Positions 1 to 13,542 of a stretch of 64,000 bases of DNA are shown here, piece by piece. Position 1 is the stretch's first letter. Each line of letters begins with the position of its first letter. The position numbers and the translations under genes were made by a program. The stretch is from Nepenthes gracilis (lineage: Eukaryota; Streptophyta; Magnoliopsida; Caryophyllales; Nepenthaceae): contig BSYO01000034.1 in the NCBI GenBank assembly GCA_033239525.1, positions 4,154,001-4,218,000 on the forward strand, in the 5' to 3' direction. The notes beneath the pieces were generated by a model. It saw only the letters and a program-made list of their open reading frames with translations, had not been told where the DNA came from and did no database searches.

Positions 1-110
1 AAAGTCAAATGCAAGCCAAGTTGACCTACGAGTATACTTAACATCAAGGTCAATGTTGATCTTGGGACACGAACGTGAAAAGTATTCTAAGGTTTAGTGT
101 GTCAAATACA

Positions 111-318
111 ATTTTTTTTTTGGTAAGTAAAAACTGTGTTAAGGGTAAGTTTTTTATAGTGACTGGCCCCACCGCACTCGCGGCCCCATAACCCACAAAT
201 CCCTTGCGGGATTTTTTGGGAGGCACAGTACCACTTATGCTTCCGCAGGGAGTCGAACCCGAGTGGGGGAGGCGCACGTCCGTGCGTTTAACCACTCCGC
301 CAACGCCCGCTTCGGCGT
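111..318 (-). mobile_element. tRNA-derived SINE
   Basis: Read on the minus strand, this 0.2-kb unit starts near 318 and ends in a 9-base A tail (T run at 111-119). It contains an RNA polymerase III A box (TGGCGGAGTGG, complement of 292-302) and a perfect B box (GGTTCGACTCC, complement of 249-259) with tRNA-like spacing. It is clearly more GC-rich than its surroundings. A tRNA-like head, an unrelated body and an oligo-A tail are the SINE pattern. I could not identify the target-site duplication with confidence. Confidence 0.75.
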
Positions 319-899
319 GGTTTTGGATATAAAAAAAAGTAACAGGTAATAATTAGATATAAAAAATTTTAATAATTCATTCTCTTATATAGAAGGTTTT
401 GGATATTTGGCATTTGGTAGTAGTATATATCAAAAGTCTCCAACTTTCATAATTGGAATTTAATTTTTTTACAATACTAAAATTTACATTAAAGTTATCT
501 AAATTCTTAAAAATATTTAAAGATACAAGAAAAATTATATAAAAATTTTACAAGCACTTCTTTCTTTTTCTTTTCAAATGATGTAATTACTTCCCGTTTA
601 ATAATGATTTTTTTAAACTTTTGACATTTGTGGTGGCTTTAGTTTAATATTAATGCACTGTGACAAATTACATGAAGGGCCTTCCATATTAGGATAATAC
701 GACTTTAATCAACTCTTATACAAGATGGGATAGACCTACATTTATTCAAGAGGATATATCTTGCATAATGCCTTCCTCATGCAAGCAATAATCTGGATAG
801 TTACTTCATATTTTTGAAGGAGTTATTTGTCTTTTACTTTGAGGAACTGCATCTACTCTTGGGGAATCTCCACCAATACAAGATCAACTATATTGAATA
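319..899. other. AT-rich spacer, no gene seen
   Basis: AT-rich DNA between the SINE and the gypsy remnant. No long open frame, structural RNA or repeat boundary could be supported. Confidence 0.6.
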
Positions 900-1690
900 T
901 TGTAAGCCGTCTTTTCTGATCTACCAATTTTTTTATTCGATGAGATTTTTTTTTAGTTAGGTTTTGGCAACTCCATATTTTTCTTGCACTCCGGAGAAAA
1001 TTTATGAGCTTGAGGACACTTATCTTTGTATGACTTGACCATAGTATGTTGAAGAAGTGATCATTGACCTGTTATAATTTTAAAATGACTTTTATTTGAA
1101 GAATTATACTTTTGAATATTACAGTAAAATTAAGCAATATCAAATATTTTCATCAAATCCATTTGACTGGAATTAACAAAATGTCATAGGTACTTCTTGA
1201 GTAGGTCAGTGAATCTCTCTATTTGGCTGTTAATTTAAGGATAGTAGTTTGATTGGATATTTAATTCTAAATCGAACAATCTAAAGAGTTTCAAACAAAA
1301 GAATTTGATGAAACACCCATCTCTATCATTGATAATATTTTGGGGCATTCCCTAATATTTCACAATATTTTTGAACAAAAGGAACATTGTTTCCTCCTAA
1401 GATAATTTTTTGATATCGAAATAAAAGTAGTGTACTTTGAAAAATGGTCAATGACTACCAAAATACATGAGTACTCATGAACCTTATAGTGCTCGATTTT
1501 TCGTTTATAAATAATAATGCTTTTAAAAATAATTTGGGTCAATTTAGAAATAATCATATAATGAAAATTTGACGGAAATTGGATTTTGAAATCAATCTTG
1601 GCACCTAATAGCCACCAGAGCCGCAGTTAAATGCATTTTAAATAAAATATCCACACCAAAGGAGTGCCTTTGGAGTGTTCATGTGACAGA
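900..1690 (-). mobile_element. decayed Ty3/gypsy integrase
   Basis: The minus-strand translation of 1360-1557 contains the segment HEYSCILVVIDHFSKYTTFI, which fits the start of the gypsy integrase catalytic core, where V-x-x-D-x-F-S-K-Y is typical and the Asp is the first catalytic residue. Weaker matches to the rest of the core and the C-terminal domain continue leftwards to about 900, broken by many stops and frame changes. The domain lies directly left of a reversed LTR, as expected for a minus-strand element that has lost its gag, protease and RT. It is not functional. Confidence 0.7.
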
Positions 1691-3190
1691 TCACGTTTTT
1701 TCTAATTAGAATCTGGCAAACGGTAGTAAAACAACCGTCAAACTGATACAATCTATATAAAACGCTGTATAGTATAAAATTTTCAACAAAATAATCACAA
1801 CAAAGGATCTATATGGCCATAATATATTCATGGCTCCAACGTCGTATTTCTGAACACAACACCGGATAGAGAGATGCTACTAAATACCAATATACAAATC
1901 ATAAACAACCTGCGGAAGCATATACATCCATTATATACACAACAAAAACTAAACTATCAGTCTATCGTCCATATACAAGTACATGTCCACCAATAATATA
2001 CAAAAGTATTCCATAAGGTACAAAATTATAAAATCTAAATCCATAAGACCATTCTGTAAGTCTTTGCGCCTAGGCGACTTCTAATTCTCTACCCCATCCT
2101 ATCGGGTATAAGATCATACTCATCTGGAGGGAAGAAAAAATAGTAATGGTAAGTCAAATATTTAATAAGTGTAATATAATTAAGGATAATATATAATATA
2201 TTCAAAATAAAATAGGGAAGGAAATAGGAGCAATATGTATAGATGCATATATATGAAATATGATCAAATGCACTTTCTGAAATATATTTATCTTTTACGT
2301 TTTACTTATTCTTTCTTTACATTCTAAAATACGTAGAAATTTCATTATCTTTACGGATCAGGGCTAATAGGCCTTACTAGCTAACGATACGGTAGAACGA
2401 GAAAAAAAATCTGTTTGCTTCTACACATTTTAAAGTACAAACCCACGCAATTTAACACCCTATGGTGAGTAATATAACTTTAACCCAATATATGGGAACA
2501 TATCACATATGCCACCATATCTCTCGTGATCCAGAGATAGTCCTCATGCTTTCATAGTAATATTCTAATGTAAGTCAGGGAATACTACCATCTGAAATAT
2601 AAATCCTTATTCTAATTTCATAATTACTTATTCTTAAGAAATTCTATACTTATTCATAGAATATTATTCTTACTCCAAGAGAACTGTTCATCAAATATAA
2701 CATATCATAAAATTTTCTTCTTGTTCTTCTCATAATTTGTATAATTCTTATAGATCTAAGTCTTTACAAGACTTAAATTATATGAATGATCATCATAAAG
2801 TATGGAAAAAATAAAAATTTTTACCACCGTTAGTCAAATGTAACTTTCAAACTTCCGAACAATAAATGCCTTCACAATTGCATATAAGATAATTTTTGAA
2901 ACATATACAAGGTAACATATTTAATGTACATGCGATTAAATATCACTATTCACATCCGATAATATTTTCAGAATACATAAAATTAACATAAATAAAATAC
3001 ATGTGTATAAATACCAAATATACGGAGTACCTGCGTCTATAAAGCTAAAGTTACAAATTTCTAAAGTCAAATCATATATAAATTACAATTAATTCGAGTA
3101 AAACCAAAGGAGGCACGGGTTAGGGTTTTTAACGAACCTAATACCATATAAAACTACCAAATTTGACACTCAATTGATAAATTAATATAT
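1690..3190 (-). mobile_element. gypsy LTR, reverse orientation
   Basis: The segment GCGGAAGCATATACAT near 1912 is the reverse complement of a landmark in the 3195-5271 LTR (ATGTATATGCTTCCGC near 5025). That places a related LTR here in the opposite orientation, next to the minus-strand integrase remnant. The ends are not clear and the boundaries are approximate. Confidence 0.5.
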
Positions 3191-3194
3191 TTAA

Positions 3195-5271
3195 TATAAG
3201 GTACTGGTTCCTAAACATAGCAAATTTTAGTAATTAGTTAATATAATTGAGTTTAGGATAAGTGAATTTGAAAAAAAATAGAGATTTAATCATAGTTGAG
3301 GACAATGAGGATTGTGCTCACTGTAGGCTCAAGCCTAGCAGAGGATGCCAATTTCAGTAGTTACTGGGCTCGCCGCAGGCTCAAGCGAGTTGGAGGGCAC
3401 CAATTCCAATATGGTTACGCTCAAAGCGCACTCACCGATTGCTCGAGTTACAGTCTGTTATAAAACCTCATCGGGTTCAATTTTGGCATTTCGCATGGCT
3501 CTCAGGGGGAAATAAGAGAGAGAGAGAGGAAATGAGAAGAGAGAGAAGATGGAGAACAAAGCTCTCAGGTGCGTTTTCGGCTTGGAGCTAATTGAAAAAG
3601 TGATAGATCCGGTCGAGATAAGTGTACTCATACTCTCCTTTTTTATTTTCTTACACTTTTATTCTATTTTCTTCGGGTATTCTCATTCCAATACCTGAAT
3701 AAGTTTATATATTGTAATGGCCATAACCTAAGCATAAAATACATCAATTTAATGTCCGAATATCGAGATTTGAGTAGTTTTTTGCAACCCAGAACCCTAA
3801 CTAGCGCCAAGAGACATTTCACCATTTATTTTGGGTTTTATGCATGATTTGGCTTTAAGTAATTGTTACCCATGACTTGAATATGAAAATATCTAAATTT
3901 CGTGCTCAATTTCATAGTTTTGACCCGTTTTCGGACACAGAGCCCAAAACCCGCATCCCTGATGAGTTCACCAATTAAATTAGAATTTATGCATAGATTG
4001 GCTTTAGAATATTGTTACCCGCACCATGAACATATTAATTTATCAATTTGGTGTCAGAATTGATAGTTTCGCATGGTTTTATACTCACCAGAACCCTAAC
4101 CCGCGCCCCTTAAGGCCTCATTTGAAGATATCGTAATTTATGCATGATCTAACTCTGAAAATTATGTTGAATGCTTTTAGAAAAGTACTTGATGTCTGAA
4201 AACTCCGAAGATATGTTTGGCTCATTACAGTAAAAGCTTTTTACGTGTTCTAAGCCTTATGATAATTTATACACGTATCATTAACACATTAATCTGAAAT
4301 ATTTCGAAAGTTATGTTATGAACCATTTGCCAAGAATTATTGGTCAAAAGCTTTAAGACTCTATTTGGCTTAATGTAGAAATGAATTCCTAAATCCTTTA
4401 AGCTCCAAAGAAAATTATGCATGGAATTAAGAACACGTGAGAAGTTAAACTCATAAAGAATATAAAAATTTGTATTAAAATATCCTTATGGAAAATAATC
4501 TAATGATGGAGGAAATTATGTGATTAAGTGATTGACTTATGAACTGTTCTTCAGAATGATAAACCGATTGGCTTATGAAGCGTTCTCCAACAGAGTGAAA
4601 ACGAAGGATTTTGTGCTTAAGAACATAATTCCCAAATAAAATAAGGAACTAAGAACTTGGAACAAGAATTACGGATAATAAACTTTGACATGCCATAAAT
4701 ATACAGTAGAAACTCAAAGGATTACTCTAGCCTTGTTATATTTTAAACATGAAATGATGTATGTCCTTTATATTTCAAGTTTTAAGTCACCCTTACTATT
4801 TTTTCTCTCTCCATATGAGTATAAGTGGCATTCGATTGTGGCTGGGTAGAAGATTTAAGTCGGCTAGGCTTTGAAGACGATGGCAGATGACCTTATGGAC
4901 TTAGTTTTGTGGCCTTGAACTTTCTGATGGATTATATTGTATTTCTAATGGATTTTATTTATAGTTGTATGCATATGCTAATGATGATGTTATAACTATA
5001 GTATAGTTTTCACTGTATCGATAAATGTATATGCTTCCGCAGGTCGTGATGGTTAGTTGGATACCTAGTGGTTTTTTTTATGAGCCAACGTCATATCGGA
5101 GTTATGATGTTGGTGCCATATGTGATTTTGTGTGGCTTTTGGATCCTATGTTGTGTATTATGGATTGTACGTTGTGTTAAAAATAATATTTACAGGTTTT
5201 GTATTTTGGCCAATATCCGTATTACAGTCAAAACTCTATTAAATTTTTAATTAAAAATACAGTACGTCATA
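3195..5271 (+). mobile_element. 5' LTR of a Ty3/gypsy element (family B)
   Basis: The first roughly 510 bases are repeated almost collinearly at 7943-8454. The LTR starts TATAAGGTAC (TGTAAGGTAC in the 3' copy) and ends near GTCATA. A TATA-like box (TTATAAAAC, about 3458) is followed by a purine-rich leader. A landmark around TGCTTCCGCAGGT (about 5031) is shared with other gypsy LTRs in the window. Just after the LTR, TGGTATT (5274) is a weak match to the initiator-Met tRNA primer site. The length of about 2.1 kb fits Tekay/Del-type chromoviruses. Confidence 0.75.
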
Positions 5272-7942
5272 GATGGTATTGGATAAGAAATGCCTTAGAT
5301 TTAAACGGAATATTACACGAAAGTTAAGGATAGAATAAGGAAGATTGAATGAGTAGATGAAGGCATAGGATGGTTTAGTTAGACTAGGTAGTTTTAGTTA
5401 TCCTAATTTTAATAGCTTAGGGTAGAACTAAGCTAGAATTAAAATATAGGTTTGATTATCCAGTGTGGTGACCCCGTATCCGTAAGGAGATATGGTAATA
5501 TTTACCTCATGTAAGTTAGAATATGGATTTTAATGTTTGAATTGGTGTTTACGGTGACCCAGTGTCCTGGAGGATAAATATATATCATGGTATATATTTG
5601 TGGGTATTTATTTGGATAAATACATTTTCAAGGAGATTTTGGGAGTATGTTCTAAGTCGTAGACAGTTTGGTTTCGGATTAAGGATTGTTCGTATCTCTT
5701 AGCAAGACAGTGAAGAAGTCCAGTACCTTAGATCGAGTTTTGTGGTGAGGGCACATAAGGTAAGTTTATTATTTACATTGAGAGATGGTAAGATTCCTAA
5801 ATCTTGATATTATAGCGCAAGTATCGTTTGGGATCCCGAGTGTACAATTTTTATTTGTGATTCCTAAGTTTATTTGTTTATTTGAGGATGTTTTTGGAAG
5901 GAAGATTAGGTGATTGATCTTCTGATCAGTAATTCAATGTTGTATCAAAATCGCCACTGATTGTTGAGGATTCCGTGTAGAGCTGAAGAAGTATTAGTTA
6001 GGTACCGCCATAGGATCCTCTAGAACATTTGAGGCACGTAAGATGGGCCTATGAGGTTATCTGTGGATGATTGAGAATTGTACCCATGGTAGCATTCGAG
6101 ATAATGATTCGGTTGTTACAAATTCTGGTAACGCTGTTTTGGTTTGAAGGTTCGTAGGTAATCAGTGGATTTAATAGAGTGGATCATTCAGCCACATTCG
6201 AGACGATTTTGTGAAGGCTTTATTGAAAAATTTATGGGATCCTAGGAATGTATGAACTTTGTTTGAGGACTGTATCATATATTAAGAAATCCAATAGCCA
6301 TTGGCTCGATCGAGTAGAGAGTGTAGATTTGGTTAAGGAAGGTGTTGTGTTGACCATATAATTTCTTCGATAAACTGAATGTGATTCTAAAGAGCTTAAG
6401 GAATGGCTCGTTTGGGAAGGACTGATTGATGCCGCAGAAATATCCGTTTCTCTTGGGCATAGGTGAATTCGGAAGGATATCCGTTTAGTGTTCCTCAGAA
6501 ACTTTGCAACATCTGTGAGGCGTTTGGCTTAGAAGCGTTCGGTATTTATTGGGATGAGATACATGAAGATAGTTTCGAGGAATGAATGATAAATTGTTGA
6601 TCATGTCATTTGGATTGATACCTGACAGATTTAATGAATTATAGTAGAATGTGATACTTCTAAATAAGATCAAAGATTATAATTTTCCTACATCCTATAT
6701 GGGTGGATGCCTTTGGATTAAGTAGGGAAGATATGATCAGAGTTACTCTACCCGTGCCTTGGAGTTAGCGATTGAGGTCCTGCTTTGGGAACTTATCAGA
6801 GTTGCCTTTGAGGATAGATAATGTCCAACGATTCTAAGGATCTGAACATTTGTGTCATGAGGAGGAGATAATCGTGCGTCAAAGGAAGTGGGTAAATATA
6901 TTTTAGGAGTGTGGGGAAGAATCTCAGTATCCTTTGACGAGAATGAGCATTTGTGCCGATGATTTGATATTGGGAGCTCTCGAATTGGATATGTTTTCAA
7001 TGCTTTGTAGGGAATGTTGTAAGGTGAATCGTGAGAAGGTTCCAATATCTGATTAAATGGGATACTGTACTTTTGATTTGGGAAACAGAACTGTACTTGG
7101 AGCTATACTGTTATAAGATGAGGAGTCATTGTGGTCTTAGTTCAAGGTTGTTAGCACGTCAATGATTTTTAAAATTTGGGTAATTGTGAATTAGCTAACA
7201 AGGTCGATCCATTTATTGTGAAATCGGATGATCTGATCGGAATGAATAAGTTGGTTTGTGAGTATGCCAATGGGATGATGAGTTGCCGAATATTTGAGTT
7301 TTGAGGTTTCGACAATAACTTGAGGTTGTACCAAGTTTTGGGACAATTACTTCGATCATATTTCCTATATTGGTTGTAATTTGAGAATTTTGGGTTTTGC
7401 CTTGGGCATACCAACATCCTTGGGATTCTCTTAGGTCTCTAATTGCTGTGTAACCTAGGTCTTTGATATGAACCAATTGATGAGACTTACAAGTTGATTA
7501 GAGTGTGCAAGTAGATGGTTAATCAGAGTGGTATTTCGGTAGCATGTTGGCTCATAGCCTAAGGATTTCAAATAGGATTGAGATTCCATGTAATCGATCA
7601 TTTTTGAGGCTTACGATGAACTGAAGTAGAAGTTCATTGATTCGTTTAAGGAATTGAAGTAAGTCGGAGGAATAATAAATATATCTAGGTTGCCTTCAGA
7701 TTTTGTAGATTGTCTTGAAGTCTCCATTGCATCGATGGTTGAGAAAATCAATAAGTGTTTGGATTAAGCCATTTTGGAGATTAGGAATTCATTTTGTGAT
7801 AAGGCCTCTTAGGATAAGCCATGTAATCAAGAAGGTAGTATAGGATCGTGAAGAAGGAATTCTTAAAGGATTTTTTTCTCTGATTGTTAAATTTTAAAGT
7901 TTGTTAAATTTTGAGGATAAAATTTTATAAGTGGGCAAGAAT
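5272..7942 (+). mobile_element. decayed interior of the family B gypsy element
   Basis: This lies between the two LTR copies. No domain is readable over more than short stretches. The last bases before the 3' LTR (about 7905-7942) read as N-F-E-D-K-I followed by a purine-rich run, the usual end of a chromovirus polyprotein and its polypurine tract (FEDEI... then a G/A-rich tract and TGTAA). That supports the 3' LTR boundary. At 2.7 kb the interior is about half the usual size, so large parts have been lost. Confidence 0.6.
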
Positions 7943-8454
7943 TGTAAGGTACCGGTTCCTAAACATAGCAAATTTTAGTAATTAGTTAATATAATTGAGT
8001 TTAGGATAAGTGAATTTGGAAAAAAATTGAGATTTGATTATAGTTGAGAAAAATGAGAGTTGTGCTCGTTGTAGGCTCGAACCCAACAGATGGCACCAAT
8101 TCCAATAACTACTGGGCTAGTCATAGACTTGACCGAGCTGGAGGGTGCTAATTCCAGTATGGGTGTGCTCGAAGTGCGCTTATCAAGCCCTCGAGCACCA
8201 GTCCATTATAAAGCCACGTCGGGTTCTATTTCGGCATTTCGTGCGGCTTCTAGGGGAAATAAGATAGAGAGAGGAAAGGAGAAGAAAGAGAAGGTGGAGA
8301 ATGAAGCTTTCAGGTGCATTTCTGGCTTGGAGCTAGTTGAAAAAGTGATAGATCGGGTCGAGGCAAGTGTACTCATACTCTCATCTTTCAATTTCTTACA
8401 CTTTTATTACTTTTTTTCAGTATCCTCGTTCCGATACTCGAATAAGTTTATATA
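7943..8454 (+). mobile_element. truncated 3' LTR (family B)
   Basis: Direct repeat of 3195-3710: both begin with the AAGGTAC motif and share the bases after it, the TATA region and the GAGGAAAG-type leader. The homology stops at about 8454 (AATAAGTTTATATA), so some 1.55 kb of the 3' LTR is missing. The 121-codon open frame over this segment is an LTR chance frame. Confidence 0.75.
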
Positions 8455-10045
8455 AGGAGCTAAAGAGATGTAAGGGACTCTTTTACACACTAATTGTCGA
8501 AAGTATACTAATGAGGCACAAAAACCATTTTGGTTAGAGTATGTTTTCCCCCTCATATGCACATCAAGCTTGTTAATGTGTCCAGAATCACGTACGTGCC
8601 CTTCTACATACATTAGGCATACCAATTCTACTCAATTAAGTACATGTACCAATCATATATACATTAGATGCAAACACTCTATTTAACAAAGTATGTGTTA
8701 GGCTCATATGCCATTCTTATACGAACTATTATTTAGGATCTTATTTTGGTTCATAATTTGACGTTTGTAATCAAAATGAATTACATCTAATCAAATATTT
8801 TACAATAAAATAAGCACTTGAGTATTACACTATGACCCTCTTTTTTCGGCTTAAGCTCATCCTGGGTTAGGGATAAATAAGATCCCTAACACAGTCTGCT
8901 TCACTCTTATTATTTTGGTGTGCCATCTTTAAATTAAGCACCATCTTTAGGTCAGGGTTGAATAAAGCTATCCTATCTAAACACCTTCACCGTCTTTTGG
9001 AGTGCTTCAACATATCGATTTGGGTGGATTGGGTTAGGAGGCACACTATTAATAAGAAAGGTATGTGGATAATTAAGATCCCTTAATCTATTCCTTGGAG
9101 TTTTCATAAAATTACGAGGCCTAGGGTCGTTTTAAGACCTTTTTGTGCGTTATGTTGTGGAGAATGGGAAAGATATCTTCACATGGTTCTATTTTTGGCT
9201 TCCTTTGGAGCTATTGACTTTAATTTCCTTGACCTTATCACCTTGGGTACTCGTTGGAGATGATTGCTTGAAGCTCAATTATCCGTGAGATCCTTCATTA
9301 GATCATAGTCTTCGTATGATCCTTGCCCTGATTATTAAGATTTTATTAGATAAGATTTAGAGGCTAATGCCAATTTCTTTGTCTGCTTGAATAAGAAAAT
9401 TTTTCGACTAGTTGGCACACAAGTTGCTCGGGCCTTCTTGGTTTAGGGTCTTAAGTTCTCATAATTTTCATCCAGTTTTTATTCAGGAGTTTATATTATT
9501 GATGGCGTCGGTATAAATTCAAGGATTAATCTTCTTGGCCATAAACGACCAGGGATTTTTAGCCCAATATTTTATAAGATGTTTGAGGTATCAAATGAGC
9601 TAGAGGTTCCGGTAAGGCTCGAAGATCGCAAAAGAAAGTCAAGGCTTGGCCTAAGTGAGGAGACATGGGATGCTCGGCAGCTTGAAAGAGGAGTTTTGCC
9701 GGCACAAAATATGTATTTGAAATTTTTGGTTCGGAGATTTTTTATTTTCCAAGATCGTTAATTAGTAGCATTTTTTCTAGAAAATCACTCAGAGATGGAA
9801 AATTCTCAAAAAAAAAAAAAAAAGATAAATAATACATAATATATATTGGTCAGAAAATATATAATAAAACTCGTCGATACGATATTGATAATAAACCAAT
9901 TAAACTCAATTTTCTTTCTTCTTGTCTAAGTTTGTGATTAGGTAAATGATAGCACAATAATAATCAAACACAAATGTTGTGATAACGTGTAAAAATCAAT
10001 CAATATGAGTTAAAAAATTCTTTCAAATCAAATGATAAAAACCAC
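8455..10045. other. no gene; possible LINE scraps
   Basis: No intact gene. Around 9140-9230 the plus-strand translation gives VENGKDIFTWFYFW, which resembles the V-G-x-G-x-x-x-x-F-W-x-D-x-W segment near the C-terminus of plant L1 ORF2 proteins, but the match is short and interrupted. The rest is AT-rich and unassigned. Confidence 0.3.
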
Positions 10046-10800
10046 AAAAAAAAAAAAAATTTTTTTTTTTTTGATAAGTAAGTAAAATGTATTGAGATAA
10101 AATAAAAGAATACAAATTAGATATTCTATTTCCAAGTATTGTATCACTTGGAGATGAACAACGACGCTGGGGTAAACCCCGAGCAAAGAGATACAAGACT
10201 CCAATATAAGATGAATAAAAAAACACACAAAGAAAGGAAAAGAACAACACAAATGCCAGTAGCTACCACAGCACACCAGCCATGTGCAAAGCGATAGGGG
10301 GCCAGCAATCGTACCGATCCATATATATCATCGCACAAACTGCGTCAAGCAGATCAAGCAAATCACCAATCAAGTCATCTAACCGCTCATACCAGCAAAA
10401 ACTATATCAGAAGGATGAAGCCATTCATGCAACGGCAGGAGATCGGTCACCACACAGACTAGTAAAAGCGTCAGAGTAGGAAGTAGCCAACCGTGTGTCG
10501 GTAGAAAAGTAACCTGGTCAAGGAAGAGAAGCCGCTCCCTCAAAGCATATCAGCACGCCCTCCCAGACAAGTCTGTAGTCTGGCACGCCTCATCAAATCG
10601 GCAAGCTACCGATCATAGATTTGTGTCCGGAACCGTCGCAATGGCTAGAATCCACACATGTCCTGCAGGAGATCAGATTTTGTACAAACCAGCAAGATCG
10701 TCCGAGCAGGAGGAAGTAGCAGACCGTGCATCGGCAGAATAACAAACTAGTCAATGTAGAGAAGCCACTCCTAACCAGTCCACCAGCATAAAAATAAAAT
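10046..10800 (-). mobile_element. L1-type retroposon 3' end
   Basis: A 13-base T run (10060-10072) followed by GATAAGTAAGTAAAATGTATTG is, on the minus strand, the terminal A tail and preceding 3' untranslated end typical of plant L1 elements, whose conceptual translation ends L-N-T-F-Y-L-L-I-K-K-K. The body to about 10800 is less AT-rich than its flanks and has no stable frame. Fourteen A residues (10046-10059) directly abut the T run. Confidence 0.5.
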
Positions 10801-11341
10801 AATAATAATAATATTTTTTTTCACTCACACACTCTCACGCTACATACACTCTCGTCAGAAGGGCGCAATTCAGGTAAGAGGGCAATCAGCCAAGACAAAT
10901 TTTGATATTACAAACAGAGTGATGTTATAATTAGTCAGATAACACAAATTCATTATTCATCTTTCTATTCTTTCTTCCTATCTCTCATGCCTTCCAATTA
11001 GCTTAATGGAATCACTTGAATGAATAATCCTTTCACTTTGCTTTTCTGCAATCTGTTTTTGTATTCAACAAACTACAGTGACACCCGATTGATGCTTGAG
11101 CATTGGTCGAGTTTCAATGCTGCTCGAGTATCGTTCAAGTGGTGGTCAAGAGCTAACATTCTTTCAGTATTCTGTTCGAGCTTACGTGAAGCCCCATGTC
11201 AATGCTAATCTCCTTTAATTTCTGGAAGACAATGTCACGAACCCGTATTAAGCAGGTCAATTTAAATAATTAATTATAATTTTTAAAATCTAACATCCCA
11301 AATAAATTTAAACAAATAACATAAAGTTTTAAAAATCTGGG
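10801..11341. other. spacer, no gene seen
   Basis: Contains a short (AAT)n tract at about 10797-10815 and otherwise unassigned sequence. Confidence 0.5.
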
Positions 11342-11889
11342 TGTGACAAACCAAATATATAGGATCTCATCAGACAATCATCCGGAATAAATTAATATGA
11401 CCTGCTCTACCATTATCGTAAGAGAGATAATAATCCGACCCAAAAAAAATCATAATCAAACATGACACAATGATCAAACTATTCTGAAATATAACAATAA
11501 GCCCATATCCGGCCAATCCATAATCTAGATACATCAAATATCAATTTAAACTATAATAAAATTGAAACTCACCAAATCGAATGAATATTTAACCGATCAC
11601 GTCTTTACTCTTACAATGTATCCGAATTTTCTACTGAAGGGATAAAATAGAAAAAGTGAGCTTAATACTCAGCAAGTATCATATTTAATCAAAAAGGAGT
11701 CAATAAATTAGAAAAAAATGTCAAATGTATGAAAATTCAGTCAAATTACTGAATAAATCCAAATCGCCAATAGTATAAATCTAGTAAAATTTTAAGATCC
11801 AAATTTTAAAATTTCATGGTAGTCTCATACCCAAATCAAATATCCAAATTCAAACAAATATCCAAATTCTAAAACTAATCCTTATCGGG

Positions 11890-11917
11890 ACATATATATA
11901 TATATATATATATATAA
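11890..11917. repeat. (TA)n microsatellite
   Basis: An uninterrupted AT/TA dinucleotide run inside the family A LTR. Confidence 0.85.
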
Positions 11918-13542
11918 CCAAAACTGAGATGATCCAGACCAATTCCAAAGCTGATATCGATCTGAGTCCAAATCCAAGTTTGAGTCCAAGTCCAAATCCA
12001 AGGCCCGATCAACTTGTGATTTGGGGCAGAATCCGACAGTCGGATGATCCAATTGCGTGTGTAGAAACTAAAGCAGTATCGCGACAAATATTTCAAAGGT
12101 TCAGATCAAAACATATAATCAAAATCGTTTGTACGAGACATACCAAACCCAATTATAGGCAAAATCGGCAAATCTCAACTCCAAATCTAAAAATCCATAT
12201 CCAAATCAAAGTCCAATACCAATCAATGCAAAAATACAAATTATGTATCAAGTTTTGATTCTAATTAATTAAAAACTAGATTGAGGAAGGGTTACACATA
12301 ATTTCAGTAACCTTAGGCCAAAATCCATGTACTGTGTACCCATAGATAAGGTTGCTTACTATGTTTTACCACCCGTGATTTTGAGTGCAATCCTCAAGTT
12401 TGTCGGATATATTAAGACATCCGAATATATTCTAAGGTCAAATCAAATTATCCAAATGGGAAATGTCACTACTCCAAGCCTTTCCTACCGGTAGAAAGGG
12501 ATTTCTAAATAAATCTCCCCGTCGGGAGCTGACCAGAGTGTCCAATTTTTAAATCCAAATGTAGTGATCACAACCCGACACGTGCATGTAACTGCACTGC
12601 CTATGCAAAGTTTTATGTTCATTTTCATACCATATACTGATATAAAGATTATACAAAGTCCAATAAATTTTTCGAGCTTCCAAAAAAATATAAAACCCTC
12701 CAAAAATTATAAAACCCATATCAGAACCCCCAAAATCAGTCACTGAATTACACATACATGTCCAGAATAAATAAAACAAGTGTACAAAATGCATGCATAT
12801 TAGTAAAAATTTCAAACAGTATCCAAAATAAATCAGAAATTAAATCAGACCAAAGAAGGGGTTTACAGATACTTACCTGAGCCTTATACTTTACAGATTT
12901 GAAGAAAAAATGTCTCGAAGAACCCGAATCGGGCCATTCTCTCTCTTATCGCCGCGTAACTTGCGCGCTGCCCTCTTTGTGCATAGCCTCTGCCGCAAGT
13001 GCCACTGCCGCATCGCCTCCCTCGCGGCCGCCGCTACCTCACCCGTGACCACCGTCACCACCACTGCCTTCCATTTGGCTGCTGTCCTTCTCCGGCAAGC
13101 CCCGCCAGTGCTGGTGTCACTGCGCTACCGCCGTAGCCCTCCTCGCACAGCTTTGCCGTCATTCTCTCTCTCTCGCAGCTTCTTCCACACCGCTGCTCGA
13201 CCACGGTTGTCGCCGGTCATAGGCAACTCACCATTAGCCGTCGCCGACTACCGTCGCACCACTGCACGCCGCCACCACCGACAACCACCACTAGCCTTCT
13301 CAACCTCTCTTCGCAAATCACTGCCACTGCCCAAACTTTCTAGCCACCGGCATATTGTCGCCCTCGCCGCTCATCGCCATCGCTGATTGTCGTCAAATGG
13401 CCACCTTCCTCCCTCTTCTCCCTCCCTTCTTTCTCCTCCACCGCCCGAAACCCTAACCCCCCTTCACTCTCTCTCACTCTAATCCATTTGCTCCCAAACC
13501 TTATCTTCTTTCATTTTTTTTCTTTTCTTTTTTTTCGTTTTT

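Noticed and set aside
249..302. Functional tRNA gene
   Set aside because: A and B boxes are present, but the acceptor stem and cloverleaf are not complete, and the unit carries a SINE body and A tail.
8090..8455. 121-codon plus-strand open frame
   Set aside because: It covers the truncated 3' LTR and is not preserved in the matching part of the 5' LTR.
12910..13386. 158-codon plus-strand open frame rich in Arg, Ala, Ser and Thr
   Set aside because: It lies in the C/T-rich part of a minus-strand LTR, has low-complexity composition and no domain; the homologous part of the other LTR copy does not preserve it.
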